From Sporobacter termitidis DSM 10068 (GTDB taxonomy: Bacteria > Bacillota > Clostridia > Oscillospirales > Oscillospiraceae): a DNA stretch of 64,000 nucleotides. Shown here piece by piece: positions 1 to 8,387 of the stretch. Made by a program: the position numbers and the translations under genes. How positions within the stretch are numbered: the stretch's first letter is position 1; each line of letters starts with the position of its first letter. The DNA is taken from NCBI RefSeq assembly GCF_900130065.1, contig NZ_FQXV01000004.1, positions 228,458-292,457 on the forward strand. Reading direction: 5' to 3'. Below the pieces are notes generated by a model. It was given only the letters and a program-made list of their open reading frames with translations, did no database searches and was not told the origin of the DNA.

Positions 1-1
1 G

Positions 2-346
2 GCCATCACGGCGGTTTCAGGCTTCCTTGTGCCGAATCAGAACGATTCAGCAGTCATCATGCGCATCATTTTGCTCATTCTCGCCGCGACCTTCGGCGGC
101 TTCGGGATTACCATGGGGCTGCTCGCCATACTGGTGCATATGTCCGCGCTGGAGTCCTTTGGATATCCGTTCCTCTCGCCGACGGTGCCGTTTGACCTTG
201 AGGACTCCAAGGATGCTGTCGTGCGCGCGCCGCTATGGCTGATGATCAGCCGCCCGAAGGGCATGTCCGAGGACAAGCAGCGCAAAAAATATAAGGTTCC
301 GCCAACAGAGGCGAACAACAACGACAGCGGGGAGGCTTCCAGCTGA
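2..346 (+). CDS. gerAA: Spore germination receptor subunit A, C-terminal fragment (GerA/GerKA family)
   Basis: Only the last ~115 residues are in the window; the frame is open from base 2. The visible part has two hydrophobic segments (around MRIILLILAATFGGFGITMG and LLAILVHMSAL) followed by FGYPFLSP, a short polar tail and the stop, as expected for the end of the GerAA membrane domain. GerAA proteins form the large subunit of nutrient receptors in the spore inner membrane. The gerAC gene starts 2 bp after the stop, which fits one operon. Identity rests on family resemblance and operon context. Confidence 0.85.
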   Translation, partial: AITAVSGFLVPNQNDSAVIMRIILLILAATFGGFGITMGLLAILVHMSALESFGYPFLSPTVPFDLEDSKDAVVRAPLWLMISRPKGMSEDKQRKKYKVPPTEANNNDSGEASS

Positions 347-348
347 AC

Positions 349-1551
349 ATGAAGCGACTCTGGAGATATGTTCTGAATACTGCGGTGCTCCTGGCCTGCT
401 TATCCTGCCTGACGGGCTGCTTTGACCGGCGCGAGCTGGACACGCTGGGCATTGTGATGGGCGTGGCGATAGACAAGGGCAAGGATGAAGGCGATACGGA
501 GCTGACCGTGCAGATGGCGAACCCTTCGGGTGGAAAATCCGAGTCAAAGGGAAAGGCGTCCAAAGAGGACGGCGGCGGGTCCAGTGGCTCGTCAAGCGCA
601 TACATCAATGTTTCCAATGCCGGCAAAAACATGAACTTTGTTGTTCGTGAAATGCAGAATAAAATGAGCCGGCGCATTTACGTGGCCCACAGCGAGGTGC
701 TCGTTATGAGCGAGGAGCTGGCGCGGGCCGGCGTCCGCGACTGCCTTGATTTTTTCGCCAGGGCGGCTGAAGCCCGAATGACGCCCTTTGTTTTTATCTC
801 AAAGGGAAATGCGAAGGATATTCTGGAGATCGAACCGGAATTCGAGCAGCTCCCCAGCATGGAGCTTGCCAAAATGCTGCGGGACCAGAAGGTCACGTCG
901 CATGCGCCAATGACGACGGAATTTGATTTTGTCACCAACCTTATGAGCAAGACGACCTCGGCTGTGGCGCCGATCGTTTCGGTGATCAACGACGGCGGCA
1001 TAGAGCGGCTTATCGTCTCGGGCTGTGCCGTATTTAAGCAGAGTAAAATGGTCGGCGAGATGGACGAGACGGATACAAGGGGTCTGCTGTTTGTACAGGG
1101 AAAGGTCAAGAACGGCGTGTTTCTTGCCGACATTCAGGGCGAAACGGCGACGATCGAGATCAGAGATGGGCAATGCAAGGTAACGCCTATCCTCTACACC
1201 GACGGAACGGCTGAATTCAATGTCAGGGAAGAAGTCACGGTCGGGCTGGGCGACCAGAGCGGTACCTACAATCTGGCCGACCCGGAGCATACGCAGGACC
1301 TGCTGAACGCGTCGCAGGCTGTTATCAAGAGCGAAATCCAGCAGGCCGTGGATAAATCAAAAGAGCTCGAAGCGGACGTTTTTGGCTTTGGGGAATATAT
1401 ATACCGCAAATATCCGGAGCAGTGGAACCAGATGAAAGACAAATGGGACGAGCTGTATAAAAATATCAAGGTCAACGTCACCGTCGTTGCGAAGGGGGAC
1501 GGCAGCGGCCGCACCGTCAAACCGATCGCTCCCGATGAGGCCATTCAATGA
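349..1551 (+). CDS. gerAC: Spore germination lipoprotein, Ger(x)C family
   Basis: 400 aa, normal length for the C subunit of a Ger nutrient receptor. A signal peptide ends in the lipobox LTGC (Cys about residue 24), followed by FDRRELDTLGIVMGVAIDKG, typical of GerAC proteins. A low-complexity Gly/Ser/Lys stretch at about residues 60-82 is a likely insert. The C-terminal part (YRKYPEQWNQMKDKWDELY, then KVNVTVVAKG) is characteristic of the family. It starts 2 bp after the A subunit and its stop overlaps the next start by 4 bp, so the genes are probably translationally coupled. Confidence 0.92.
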   Translation: MKRLWRYVLNTAVLLACLSCLTGCFDRRELDTLGIVMGVAIDKGKDEGDTELTVQMANPSGGKSESKGKASKEDGGGSSGSSSAYINVSNAGKNMNFVVREMQNKMSRRIYVAHSEVLVMSEELARAGVRDCLDFFARAAEARMTPFVFISKGNAKDILEIEPEFEQLPSMELAKMLRDQKVTSHAPMTTEFDFVTNLMSKTTSAVAPIVSVINDGGIERLIVSGCAVFKQSKMVGEMDETDTRGLLFVQGKVKNGVFLADIQGETATIEIRDGQCKVTPILYTDGTAEFNVREEVTVGLGDQSGTYNLADPEHTQDLLNASQAVIKSEIQQAVDKSKELEADVFGFGEYIYRKYPEQWNQMKDKWDELYKNIKVNVTVVAKGDGSGRTVKPIAPDEAIQ

Positions 1552-2657
1552 AAAGTAAAGTAACATCAAAACAACTGATGTATGCCGCGGCCACGTTTAT
1601 TATCGCAACCAGCCTTGTGACAAAGCCGCTTTATACGTTTATGAAAAATGACGCATGGTTTGCTGTCGTCGCGGGTTTCCTGGTAAACGTCCTACTTTAT
1701 CTGGTGTACGCTGGCATTGCGCGCAAATTCCCCGGCGAATCGCTCATCGACATCAATGATGCGGTCTACGGCCGGTTTTTCGGAAAAATCGTTTCGGCGC
1801 TCTATGTGTTTTTCTTCTTCACACTGGCATGCTTTGATACAAACGTCATCTCGAGCTTTATCAAGGCGCTCGTCCTGCCGAATACGCCTATGGCGCTGAT
1901 TCTCTTCGTGTTTGTCTTCGTGTGCATCTATGCCGCCAGGCGGGGCCCCGTCAATCTCATGAAATTCAGCGCGCTCTTCGTGTATGCGAGCACGGCGGTT
2001 ATCATCATCAATTCGCTGCTGCTCCTCAAGGACACCGATCTCAAAAATTTTCAGCCGGCTTTTGAAATGCCGCTGCAGAACTATATTTTCGGTACGTACT
2101 CTGTCGCGATGCTGCCTCTGTGCGACCCGTTTGCCCTATTCATGTTTGCGCCGGATATGCGCCACCCGAAGGAATTCGGAAAAGCCATGTTCAAAGGACT
2201 GACGCTCGGCGCCGTGGTCCTGCTGTTCATTGTGCTCAGGGACATTACTATCCTGGGGCGGGTCAGCGCGCTGGAAACGTACCCTACTTTTTCCTCCATA
2301 CAGCAGATCGATGTCGGAGACGTCATAACAAGAATGGATATTATTTATATCTCGATTTTGCTGGCGATGATGTTTTACAAGGTGTCCGCACTGTTTTACG
2401 CGAGCGTGAACAGCATCCAGCGGCTGATGAAATTTGACTCTTATCGGTTCCTCACACTTAGCTTTGGAGCGTTGCTGATGATCTATTCCTTAGCGGTATT
2501 CGGGTCTGCCGCCGAGCATTCCGAATGGCTCGTCGGCGGCGGCGCCGAATATTTCCAAACGTTTTTCATGGTGCTTCTGCCGCTGCTGACTTTGATCGTG
2601 GCGGAATGCCGCGGCTTTCGCAGTGCCAAGGTGCCTGCTGTTAAAAACGAGTCTTAA
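1548..2657 (+). CDS. gerAB: Spore germination permease, GerAB family (copy 1)
   Basis: 369 aa, about ten hydrophobic segments, APC-superfamily endospore germination permease. The N-terminus MKSKVTSKQLMYAAATFII and the motif SLIDINDAVYG near residue 64 are typical of GerAB. B subunits are thought to bind the germinant in the spore inner membrane. The ATG overlaps the gerAC stop. A second, clearly homologous permease follows directly; both share the xS/TKQxxYAAAxF start, the INDAVxG motif and a PTFSSIQQIDVGDV / PTYNSIRLIDVGDI block. Confidence 0.92.
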   Translation: MKSKVTSKQLMYAAATFIIATSLVTKPLYTFMKNDAWFAVVAGFLVNVLLYLVYAGIARKFPGESLIDINDAVYGRFFGKIVSALYVFFFFTLACFDTNVISSFIKALVLPNTPMALILFVFVFVCIYAARRGPVNLMKFSALFVYASTAVIIINSLLLLKDTDLKNFQPAFEMPLQNYIFGTYSVAMLPLCDPFALFMFAPDMRHPKEFGKAMFKGLTLGAVVLLFIVLRDITILGRVSALETYPTFSSIQQIDVGDVITRMDIIYISILLAMMFYKVSALFYASVNSIQRLMKFDSYRFLTLSFGALLMIYSLAVFGSAAEHSEWLVGGGAEYFQTFFMVLLPLLTLIVAECRGFRSAKVPAVKNES

Positions 2658-2673
2658 AGGGGGTAACTGGCTT

Positions 2674-3780
2674 TTGCAGCACAAGATATCTACGAAACAA
2701 ATGACGTACGCCGCGGCGGCTTTCATCATTGCGTCCAGCCTGCAAACGCGATTTTTATATCAATATACAAAAAACGAAACATGGATACCGGTCATCATCG
2801 GCTTCGTTTTAAGTTTTATCATTATATCCATTTACGGCAGACTGGCCAGGAATCACCCCGGCCTCTCCCTGATTCATATCAACGACGCGGTCTTTGGCAG
2901 CGTGCTCGGCAAAATCGTTTCGGCCTTCTATGTTTTCAATTTTCTGATGCTCCTTATTTTAAACACCGAGGACCTGGGCGACTTTGTCAAGGGCTTTATT
3001 CTGCAGAGCACGCCTATCACGATCATCTACGTTGTATTTTTGTTTGTCTGTTCTTTCGCCAGCAGGAAGGGTGCCGTCGCCATGACGCGCTACGCCGTTT
3101 TATTGACGGTTTTGTATATTGCGGCGGTTGTGATCAACTCATTTTTCCTGATCAACAGAATGCACCTGGAAAATCTGCTGCCCGCTTTTATCCTGCCGGT
3201 GAAAAACTATCTGATGAGCGCGCATATTGTCACCATGCTGTCGTACTGCGAAGTCCTGGCATTTCTCATGTTCGCGCCATATATGCAGAAACCGGACGAA
3301 ATGGGTAAGGCGATGAAGAGGGGATTGATGATCGGTTTCGTCGTCCTTCTGGTGATTATTCTCAGGGATATTATTGTTCTCGGGAATTATACGCTTACAA
3401 CCTCATCGCCGACATATAACTCGATCCGGCTGATCGATGTGGGAGATATACTCACACGGCTGGAAATCATCTTTGCCGTCGCGCTCATGACCATGCTGTT
3501 CTTTAAAGTCAGTATATTGTTTTTCTCGACAGTGTCGAGCTTCGGCCAGATATTTAACATCGAGCAGTACAAGATTTTTATCTATATCTTTTTGGCGCTG
3601 GTCGTCGTCTATGCCAACGGTATGTTCACGTCGAGCAGCGAGCATGTCAAATGGACCAACTCCGCCCCGGCCTATTCAACGTTTTTCCTGTTTCTGCTCC
3701 CTTTGATCACGCTGATCGTTTCTGAGATCAGGAAAAACGCCAAAAAGAACGCGAATGACGAGCCACTGAAGCTGGACTAG
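2674..3780 (+). CDS. gerAB: Spore germination permease, GerAB family (copy 2)
   Basis: A second GerAB-type permease, 369 aa when started at the TTG at 2674, preceded by AAAGGGGG at 2656-2663. An ATG further up at 2623 lies inside copy 1 and has no good ribosome site; starting at 2674 makes the N-terminus (MQHKISTKQMTYAAAAF) align with copy 1. It keeps LIHINDAVFG and the downstream LIDVGDI block. Two B subunits in one operon suggest either two receptor flavours sharing A and C, or a heteromeric permease. Function is inferred from the family. Confidence 0.88.
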   Translation: MQHKISTKQMTYAAAAFIIASSLQTRFLYQYTKNETWIPVIIGFVLSFIIISIYGRLARNHPGLSLIHINDAVFGSVLGKIVSAFYVFNFLMLLILNTEDLGDFVKGFILQSTPITIIYVVFLFVCSFASRKGAVAMTRYAVLLTVLYIAAVVINSFFLINRMHLENLLPAFILPVKNYLMSAHIVTMLSYCEVLAFLMFAPYMQKPDEMGKAMKRGLMIGFVVLLVIILRDIIVLGNYTLTTSSPTYNSIRLIDVGDILTRLEIIFAVALMTMLFFKVSILFFSTVSSFGQIFNIEQYKIFIYIFLALVVVYANGMFTSSSEHVKWTNSAPAYSTFFLFLLPLITLIVSEIRKNAKKNANDEPLKLD

Positions 3781-3803
3781 CACCCAAGAAGGAGGGCCCT
3801 GCG

Positions 3804-4028
3804 ATGATTTTTTTGATCATCCTCATTTTTATAATAATGGCGCTGGCGGATTTTCCAAAGCTCATCAAGGATAAAAGATGGTATGAGGTGACCATATTGT
3901 CCGGTGTATATATTTTCGTGTTCGTGCTGGCGGCGCTCCAGACGTCCGGCGTCACCCTGCCCAGCCCGATCAAGGGACTGCAAAGCTTTATCACAAACGT
4001 TTTGCATCTGACGTATCCAAAGCAGTAG
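3804..4028 (+). CDS. Small two-helix membrane protein of the ger operon
   Basis: 74 aa with two hydrophobic helices (residues 1-16 and about 28-46) separated by a short basic loop (KLIKDKRW). An AAGGAGG ribosome site lies at 3788-3794, 9 bp before the ATG. Small double-spanning proteins (sometimes called D subunits) accompany some Ger receptors, and this position directly after the B subunits fits that role. No sequence motif proves it. A GC-rich hairpin follows the stop. Confidence 0.7.
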   Translation: MIFLIILIFIIMALADFPKLIKDKRWYEVTILSGVYIFVFVLAALQTSGVTLPSPIKGLQSFITNVLHLTYPKQ

Positions 4029-4058
4029 GCGCGCCCGGTGTTTGCCGGACGGCGCGGC
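4028..4058 (+). terminator. GC-rich hairpin after the ger operon
   Basis: Interrupted stem of GCGC, CCGG, CCGG and GCGC blocks around a TGTTT loop, immediately after the small ger gene. There is no proper U-tract, so it may be an mRNA 3' stabiliser or weak terminator. The following 150 bases hold no convincing gene. Confidence 0.35.
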
Positions 4059-4286
4059 TGCGCCAAAAAGGAATTGCCCTGTGCCGAAGGGCACGTACGC
4101 GTTATCAGCGGCGTACATGACGGCGCCGCGCCTGTTCAGGGCGGGTAAAAACGACGCTGAACCTCCCGGGGTGCCGGACTATATAATGAACTAACCGATC
4201 TACGACGAGGGGGTGTCGAAACGGTCAAGTTCATTACGGTCCAAAATTATCTGCAGGCAAAGGCGCTTATCGAACACAGCTATGTC

Positions 4287-4484
4287 GTGTTTATCGGCGA
4301 CCCTTTGAGTGACTTGCCGTTATATGCCTGTCTCCTGAAAGACGACACGGTCATATTTGTGGAATATATTTTTCCCAACGCGGCGATTTTGCGTCAGGGG
4401 GATTGGGAGAAGTTCGAGAGGCTGTATGCCGTCGCCGATGAGTATGGTATACCGATGTTCTCGATTATGCATGACGGCGCATAG
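4287..4484 (+). CDS. Small protein of unknown function, start uncertain
   Basis: Read from the first standard start (GTG at 4287) it is 65 aa, soluble and acidic, with no family I recognise. The same frame stays open and protein-like upstream (VKFITVQNYLQAKALIEHS before it), and a strong ribosome site, GAGGGGGTG at 4207-4215, sits 8 bases before codon GTC at 4224. The real product may start there on a non-standard codon, or a base may be wrong in the assembly. A TATAAT hexamer lies at 4182-4187. A bidirectional terminator follows. Confidence 0.5.
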   Translation: MFIGDPLSDLPLYACLLKDDTVIFVEYIFPNAAILRQGDWEKFERLYAVADEYGIPMFSIMHDGA

Positions 4485-4549
4485 GAGGACAGGCGGCGCT
4501 GCGGCCCGCGGGCTTACATAAGACAGCGCAGAGCTATTCTGAAAAAGTG

Positions 4550-4590
4550 AAAACCTCCGTAACGGCCGGAACCGGCGTTACAGGGGTTTT
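4550..4590. terminator. Bidirectional terminator between convergent genes
   Basis: Long hairpin with AAAACC/GGTTTT ends and a GTAAC-GCCGG core around an AA loop. A- and T-runs on both sides allow it to act for the + strand small gene and for the - strand FtsA-like gene. Confidence 0.75.
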
Positions 4591-4603
4591 CTGCGAAGAT
4601 GAT

Positions 4604-6547
4604 TTATTTTGGCTTTCCGGCGTGGCCGGGAGCAAAGAAAATTTCCAGGCGGTCACCGGATTTTAAATCCTGGAGAAAGGTGCTGTCCGAGCCGTTGACA
4701 CGGAGGACGATCTCTCCGGTCGGGTTCTCCAGATCGATGCCGGACCACTCCAGCATGTCCATCAGATAATACGGCGAACCGTCGGGTTTGCCGGGGAGGA
4801 CGACGGGCTTGTTGTTCAAAATGAGCTCGATACCGCCCGCCGGGGAAACGGGGGCGTCAGGCTCGGAAGTTGCCGCCGGCTGCGCGCTCACCGCCGGTTC
4901 GCCGGCCGTTTCCGCCGCCGGGGACGGGCGGCCCGGCGCGGGCGCGCCCGATGCCGTTATCACCGCATCGCCGTTTTTCAGCGGGGTATCCAGGGGGACG
5001 ACGCCGCCGTTGACGGTGGCGGCCTGGTCCGGACTGCCCGCCAGCAGATCCTTCAGTCGGCACTGGGCGGGCTGCCCGTGCACGGCGGGCGTGAAATCAA
5101 TGCTGTCTCCCGTATATACCACATCCGAGATTTTCGCTTCCCGGCCGTTTAACAGGAGCACGGCGGGGTCGCCGGGCGTGCCGTAAAACACGGTCTGGCT
5201 CCCGTTGAGCAGAATGGTCAGCTTTTGTCCTGTCCGGGGCAGCAGGTCCTGATAGGAAAATCCGTTCATCATGAGAATGTCCAGAACGGTCATCGTGCTG
5301 TTGCGGAAGAGTCTGGCACGGCTGCCGTTTAAGGTGACGTGAAAGCTTTCGGTGATCATGTTCAGCCCCGCGGAAATCGCGATGCCCAGCGGCGTGGCGT
5401 ACTCGGGGTCGTTGAGATCGTAAGTATCCGAGAAGGCATATGTCTGAAAGTTGTTTCCGGCAATGGCCACCCGGTTGACATCCACATTCATATAGCTGGC
5501 GATGCCGGCGCGGATGCTCGCCAGCTTGCTGCCGCCTCCGGCCAGGAACACGGCCGAGGCGGGGCCGCCGTTGACCTCGCAGATATGCTCGGCGATTTCG
5601 CGGCAGAGCGTCGCCGCGGACTCTTCGATGCAGTGCATCATATCGTCCTGCGTGATGGTCTGCTCGATACCGAGAATATCGGTAACGGATACGGACTTCT
5701 GCGCGCCGAGCTGCATTTTGACCGATTCCGCGGCGTTGAAATCGAGAAGATAATTCTTCATCAGCGCTTCCGTGATTTCGTCTCCGGCGACGGTGACCAT
5801 GGTGTAGCCCACAACGCCGCCGTCTCTTGAAACGGCGATATCGGACGTGCCCGCGCCGATATCCACGAGCGCAAGGTTCAGCAGCCGGAGATTTTTCGGG
5901 ATCACCGCGTTGATGGCGGCAATCGGTTCCAGCGTGAGGCTGGCAACCTCCAGGCCGATTCTGTGCATGGCCGCGTACAGGCTCTCCACTACCTCGCTGG
6001 GGAGAAAGGTGGCAATGACGTCCGCCTGAATCTGCCGGGCCTGGTGATCCAGTAAGCTGGAAATGGGGTAATTGTCCATGTAATACTGGACGGCGGTGTG
6101 TCCCACCAGATAGAACTGGCGCCGGCTGTCGATGTCCAGCCCGCTGGTGAAGGCGGCTTCCGCCTCGCTGATGGCTCCCGCCTCCAGCTGGCTGATAATT
6201 TCCTTATCCAGCCGCTGGGGCTGCGGAAACTCCATTTTGTACGAAGCGCGCTGGGTCCGGAGCGCGCGCCCCGCCGCCGCGACGCAGACCCGTTTCAGCT
6301 TAAAGCCGAGCTGTGCCTCCAGCCGGCTTGTAACGGTGCGCGCGACCTTGGCGACCTGCTCGATATCTTCAATCTGGCCGTCGATCATGGAACGCTGCGT
6401 GTGTTCTTCTTTTTCCATGGCCATGACCCGGAGCTTTTCGCCTTCCACGGTGCCCGCAATGCCGATAATGCTGCGGGTCCCAATATCAAGAGCAAATATC
6501 ATGCCTTTCGGTTGTGCTTTCAGCCGCTTTTTGGATGAGTCACTCAT
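4604..6547 (-). CDS. FtsA-like actin-fold ATPase with long C-terminal extension
   Basis: 647 aa. Residues about 16-370 are an FtsA/PilM-type actin-fold ATPase: MIFALDIGTRSIIG (phosphate 1), LALVDIGAGTSDIAV (phosphate 2) and AVFLAGGGSKLASI (adenosine motif). Canonical FtsA is about 420 aa and ends in an amphipathic membrane-binding helix; this one continues for over 200 residues with repeated strand-rich units ending in GDS/GDA/GDR plus hydrophobics, split by a Pro/Ala linker (about residues 540-570). No ftsZ is adjacent, so a role in division, polarity or a clostridial envelope machine cannot be separated. Confidence 0.75.
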   Translation of the reverse strand: MSDSSKKRLKAQPKGMIFALDIGTRSIIGIAGTVEGEKLRVMAMEKEEHTQRSMIDGQIEDIEQVAKVARTVTSRLEAQLGFKLKRVCVAAAGRALRTQRASYKMEFPQPQRLDKEIISQLEAGAISEAEAAFTSGLDIDSRRQFYLVGHTAVQYYMDNYPISSLLDHQARQIQADVIATFLPSEVVESLYAAMHRIGLEVASLTLEPIAAINAVIPKNLRLLNLALVDIGAGTSDIAVSRDGGVVGYTMVTVAGDEITEALMKNYLLDFNAAESVKMQLGAQKSVSVTDILGIEQTITQDDMMHCIEESAATLCREIAEHICEVNGGPASAVFLAGGGSKLASIRAGIASYMNVDVNRVAIAGNNFQTYAFSDTYDLNDPEYATPLGIAISAGLNMITESFHVTLNGSRARLFRNSTMTVLDILMMNGFSYQDLLPRTGQKLTILLNGSQTVFYGTPGDPAVLLLNGREAKISDVVYTGDSIDFTPAVHGQPAQCRLKDLLAGSPDQAATVNGGVVPLDTPLKNGDAVITASGAPAPGRPSPAAETAGEPAVSAQPAATSEPDAPVSPAGGIELILNNKPVVLPGKPDGSPYYLMDMLEWSGIDLENPTGEIVLRVNGSDSTFLQDLKSGDRLEIFFAPGHAGKPK

Positions 6548-6593
6548 GAGCAGACCTCTTTTTCCGATGGACTGTATTTCTATTAAAATTGAT

Positions 6594-6621
6594 TTTATAT
6601 GAAGCAGGGCGAATATGTAAA
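6594..6621 (-). promoter_or_regulatory. Likely sigma-A promoter of the FtsA-like gene
   Basis: On the reverse strand TTTACA (6616-6621) and TATAAA (6594-6599) are separated by 16 bp, about 50 bp before the start codon. Confidence 0.5.
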
Positions 6622-6738
6622 CAGAAATTTATCAAAAGGACTTTATACGAATGTACACGGTCCTACTGTAAATTATTATCGTAAGAAAGCCGGTGCTGAT
6701 TAATATTTATCCTGCAATTTGACCGCCACAGAAAGAAA

Positions 6739-6782
6739 CGATGGTTTTCAACAGAAAACCATCGGCAAGGAGATGCATGCAG
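6739..6782. repeat. Hairpin plus conserved tail, copy 1
   Basis: An 11-bp perfect stem (6739-6749 with 6754-6764, loop AACA) is followed by GGCAAGGAGATGCATGCAG. The same tail with one change follows a different hairpin at 36511. It sits between the FtsA-like gene and the 3' end of the TetR gene and may act as a terminator for the latter; the shared tail shows it is a dispersed element. Confidence 0.6.
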
Positions 6783-6805
6783 GTTTTTTGACAAGCTGAG
6801 AAAGT

Positions 6806-7381
6806 TTATTCCATGAGGGAGCGTATTTCCCTGTAATTGGTTATTGCGTTTTTAAAATCGATGAAGATCCTGTTGAATTGTATCGCGGCCATATCCCGGC
6901 TGCCCCAGAGCGAGAAGTAGGACAGGAGCGTCATGATTTCGTAAATATAGTCTTTTATAAGCTCATACGGGCAGTCGAACCGCTCGGCAAGCTCCATGCC
7001 CAATCTGTCATAAAAGGCGTTGACCTTTTTAAATTGATCCTCTCTGTATTCCTCATAGGCGGGGCTTGATACGGCCTGGTGCAGAAATCGCATCTTCGGG
7101 GCATAGTCAAGCCCGATTTTCGTCAGCCTCGGGAATATGTCAAAAGACGATTTGTCAAACTCCTTCAGAGCGTCAAAAAGCGTGCTTTCCAGCTGCATGT
7201 ATCCATAATTGACACACTCGACAAGAATTTCATTTTTCGAATCGAAATAATAATAAAGGGTATTGGCATTGACATCGGCCGCGGCGCAGAAATCGCGCGT
7301 TGTCGTATTTTCAATTCCGTTTTTCACGAAACACTCGTAGCATTTCTCAATGATGTAGTTTTTCTTAATCGTCTGTTTCAA
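6806..7381 (-). CDS. TetR/AcrR-family transcriptional regulator
   Basis: 191 aa, TTG start at 7381 with AGAGG about 10 bp upstream. The N-terminal helix-turn-helix is clear (TTRDFCAAADVNANTLYYYF, about residues 27-46); the rest is a helical ligand-binding domain with no recognisable substrate. It is divergent from the cupin/Opp operon, with palindromic and repeated motifs in the 400-bp gap, so it most likely represses that operon until a ligand binds. Confidence 0.85.
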   Translation of the reverse strand: MKQTIKKNYIIEKCYECFVKNGIENTTTRDFCAAADVNANTLYYYFDSKNEILVECVNYGYMQLESTLFDALKEFDKSSFDIFPRLTKIGLDYAPKMRFLHQAVSSPAYEEYREDQFKKVNAFYDRLGMELAERFDCPYELIKDYIYEIMTLLSYFSLWGSRDMAAIQFNRIFIDFKNAITNYREIRSLME

Positions 7382-7780
7382 ATTGGTAGGCCTCTGACTT
7401 TATATATTTCATAATACATATTCATAAATTTAAGCAATCACTTATTTAATAAACTATCACTTAAATTTTCTCATACTCATTTTTCAATTTCAAGAGTGTT
7501 TTTAATTTTTATAAAAAGCGCTCATTAAAGTGATAAAAAATATAAGAAATTCACGGATAATTTGTATGTAAAAACGAAAAGCAAAGTGGTATAACAGCGA
7601 TATAACTAAAAATACCTGAATTATTATTTTGGCATTGACTTTTTTAGCTAAAGAAATATATTATTAAATCATCCGCAAGGTTTTATTTTTTTATTTGTTT
7701 TTATTAAGCGAGCGCTAAATACACAAACGAATATTTCGTAGGAAGAATTGTGAGATGGCGTGATTTTTAGGGGAGAGGGT
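7382..7780. promoter_or_regulatory. Divergent control region of tetR and the cupin/Opp operon
   Basis: AT-rich, no gene seen. On the + strand TTGACT (7635-7640) and TATATT (7657-7662) with 16 bp spacing form a likely promoter. Downstream, TTAAGCGAGCGCTAAA at 7704-7719 is a near-palindrome (AGCG-N2-CGCT core); a related AAGCGCTCATTAA lies at 7517-7529. Close to tetR the motif ATCACTTA/ATCACTTT occurs three times (about 7437, 7456 and, inverted, 7526). These are candidate TetR operators. Confidence 0.55.
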
Positions 7781-8344
7781 ATGAAGATGAGTAAAAAATA
7801 TGAAAAACTGGTGTTTGGATTTCCTGCCGAGTATAACCAGCTTGTCGCCATGGGAGACGATCCGGGCTTTATTTTATCTCCTCAGGCGTATTTCAGGGGC
7901 GCCTCTCAGATACCGGGCTCTAAATATAATGTGGGATTTCAGATATTTGTTAAGCCCTTTTTCATTGACCGGATTCCGCACCGCCACAGTGTGGATGAAT
8001 ATCTGGTGTTCATGGGCGGAACCTTTCCGAATCTGTTTGATTTTGACGCCGAAATTGAGTTTACGATCGGCAAGATCGGTACCGACGCGGAGGTTTTTCA
8101 TATCACGCAGCCGACGGTCATCCGCATTCCGGCCGGCGTCTATCATTGCCCGCTGAACTTCAAGCGGGTTGACAAGCCGATTTTTTTCCAGGCCGGGCTG
8201 ATGCAGGATATGTTCAGCAGCACGTATGACACCGAGGACGGCGGGCAAAAGGAGCTTTGGTATAACGGTCCGCTGCCCTGCAAATTAAATCCCGAGAAAA
8301 AATGCGACAGCTGCCGCAGCTGTATTGAAAGGGACTGGAAATAA
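7781..8344 (+). CDS. Single-domain cupin with C-terminal CxxCxxC tail (1)
   Basis: 187 aa. One cupin barrel with H67-x-H69-x3-E73 (IPHRHSVDEYLVF) and H122 in P-A-G-x-x-H-x-x-x-N, the usual four metal ligands. After the barrel comes the tail KKCDSCRSCIERDW with C175, C178 and C181. Metal-dependent cupins do very varied chemistry (dioxygenases, isomerases, sensors), so no reaction is assigned. The start is ATG 7781 or 7787; both follow GGGAGAGGG. First gene of an operon with a paralogue and an Opp-type importer. Confidence 0.8.
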   Translation: MKMSKKYEKLVFGFPAEYNQLVAMGDDPGFILSPQAYFRGASQIPGSKYNVGFQIFVKPFFIDRIPHRHSVDEYLVFMGGTFPNLFDFDAEIEFTIGKIGTDAEVFHITQPTVIRIPAGVYHCPLNFKRVDKPIFFQAGLMQDMFSSTYDTEDGGQKELWYNGPLPCKLNPEKKCDSCRSCIERDWK

Positions 8345-8387
8345 AAGCCGTCAAGCGCGATAGAAATATCAGAAAGGACTTGAATTA

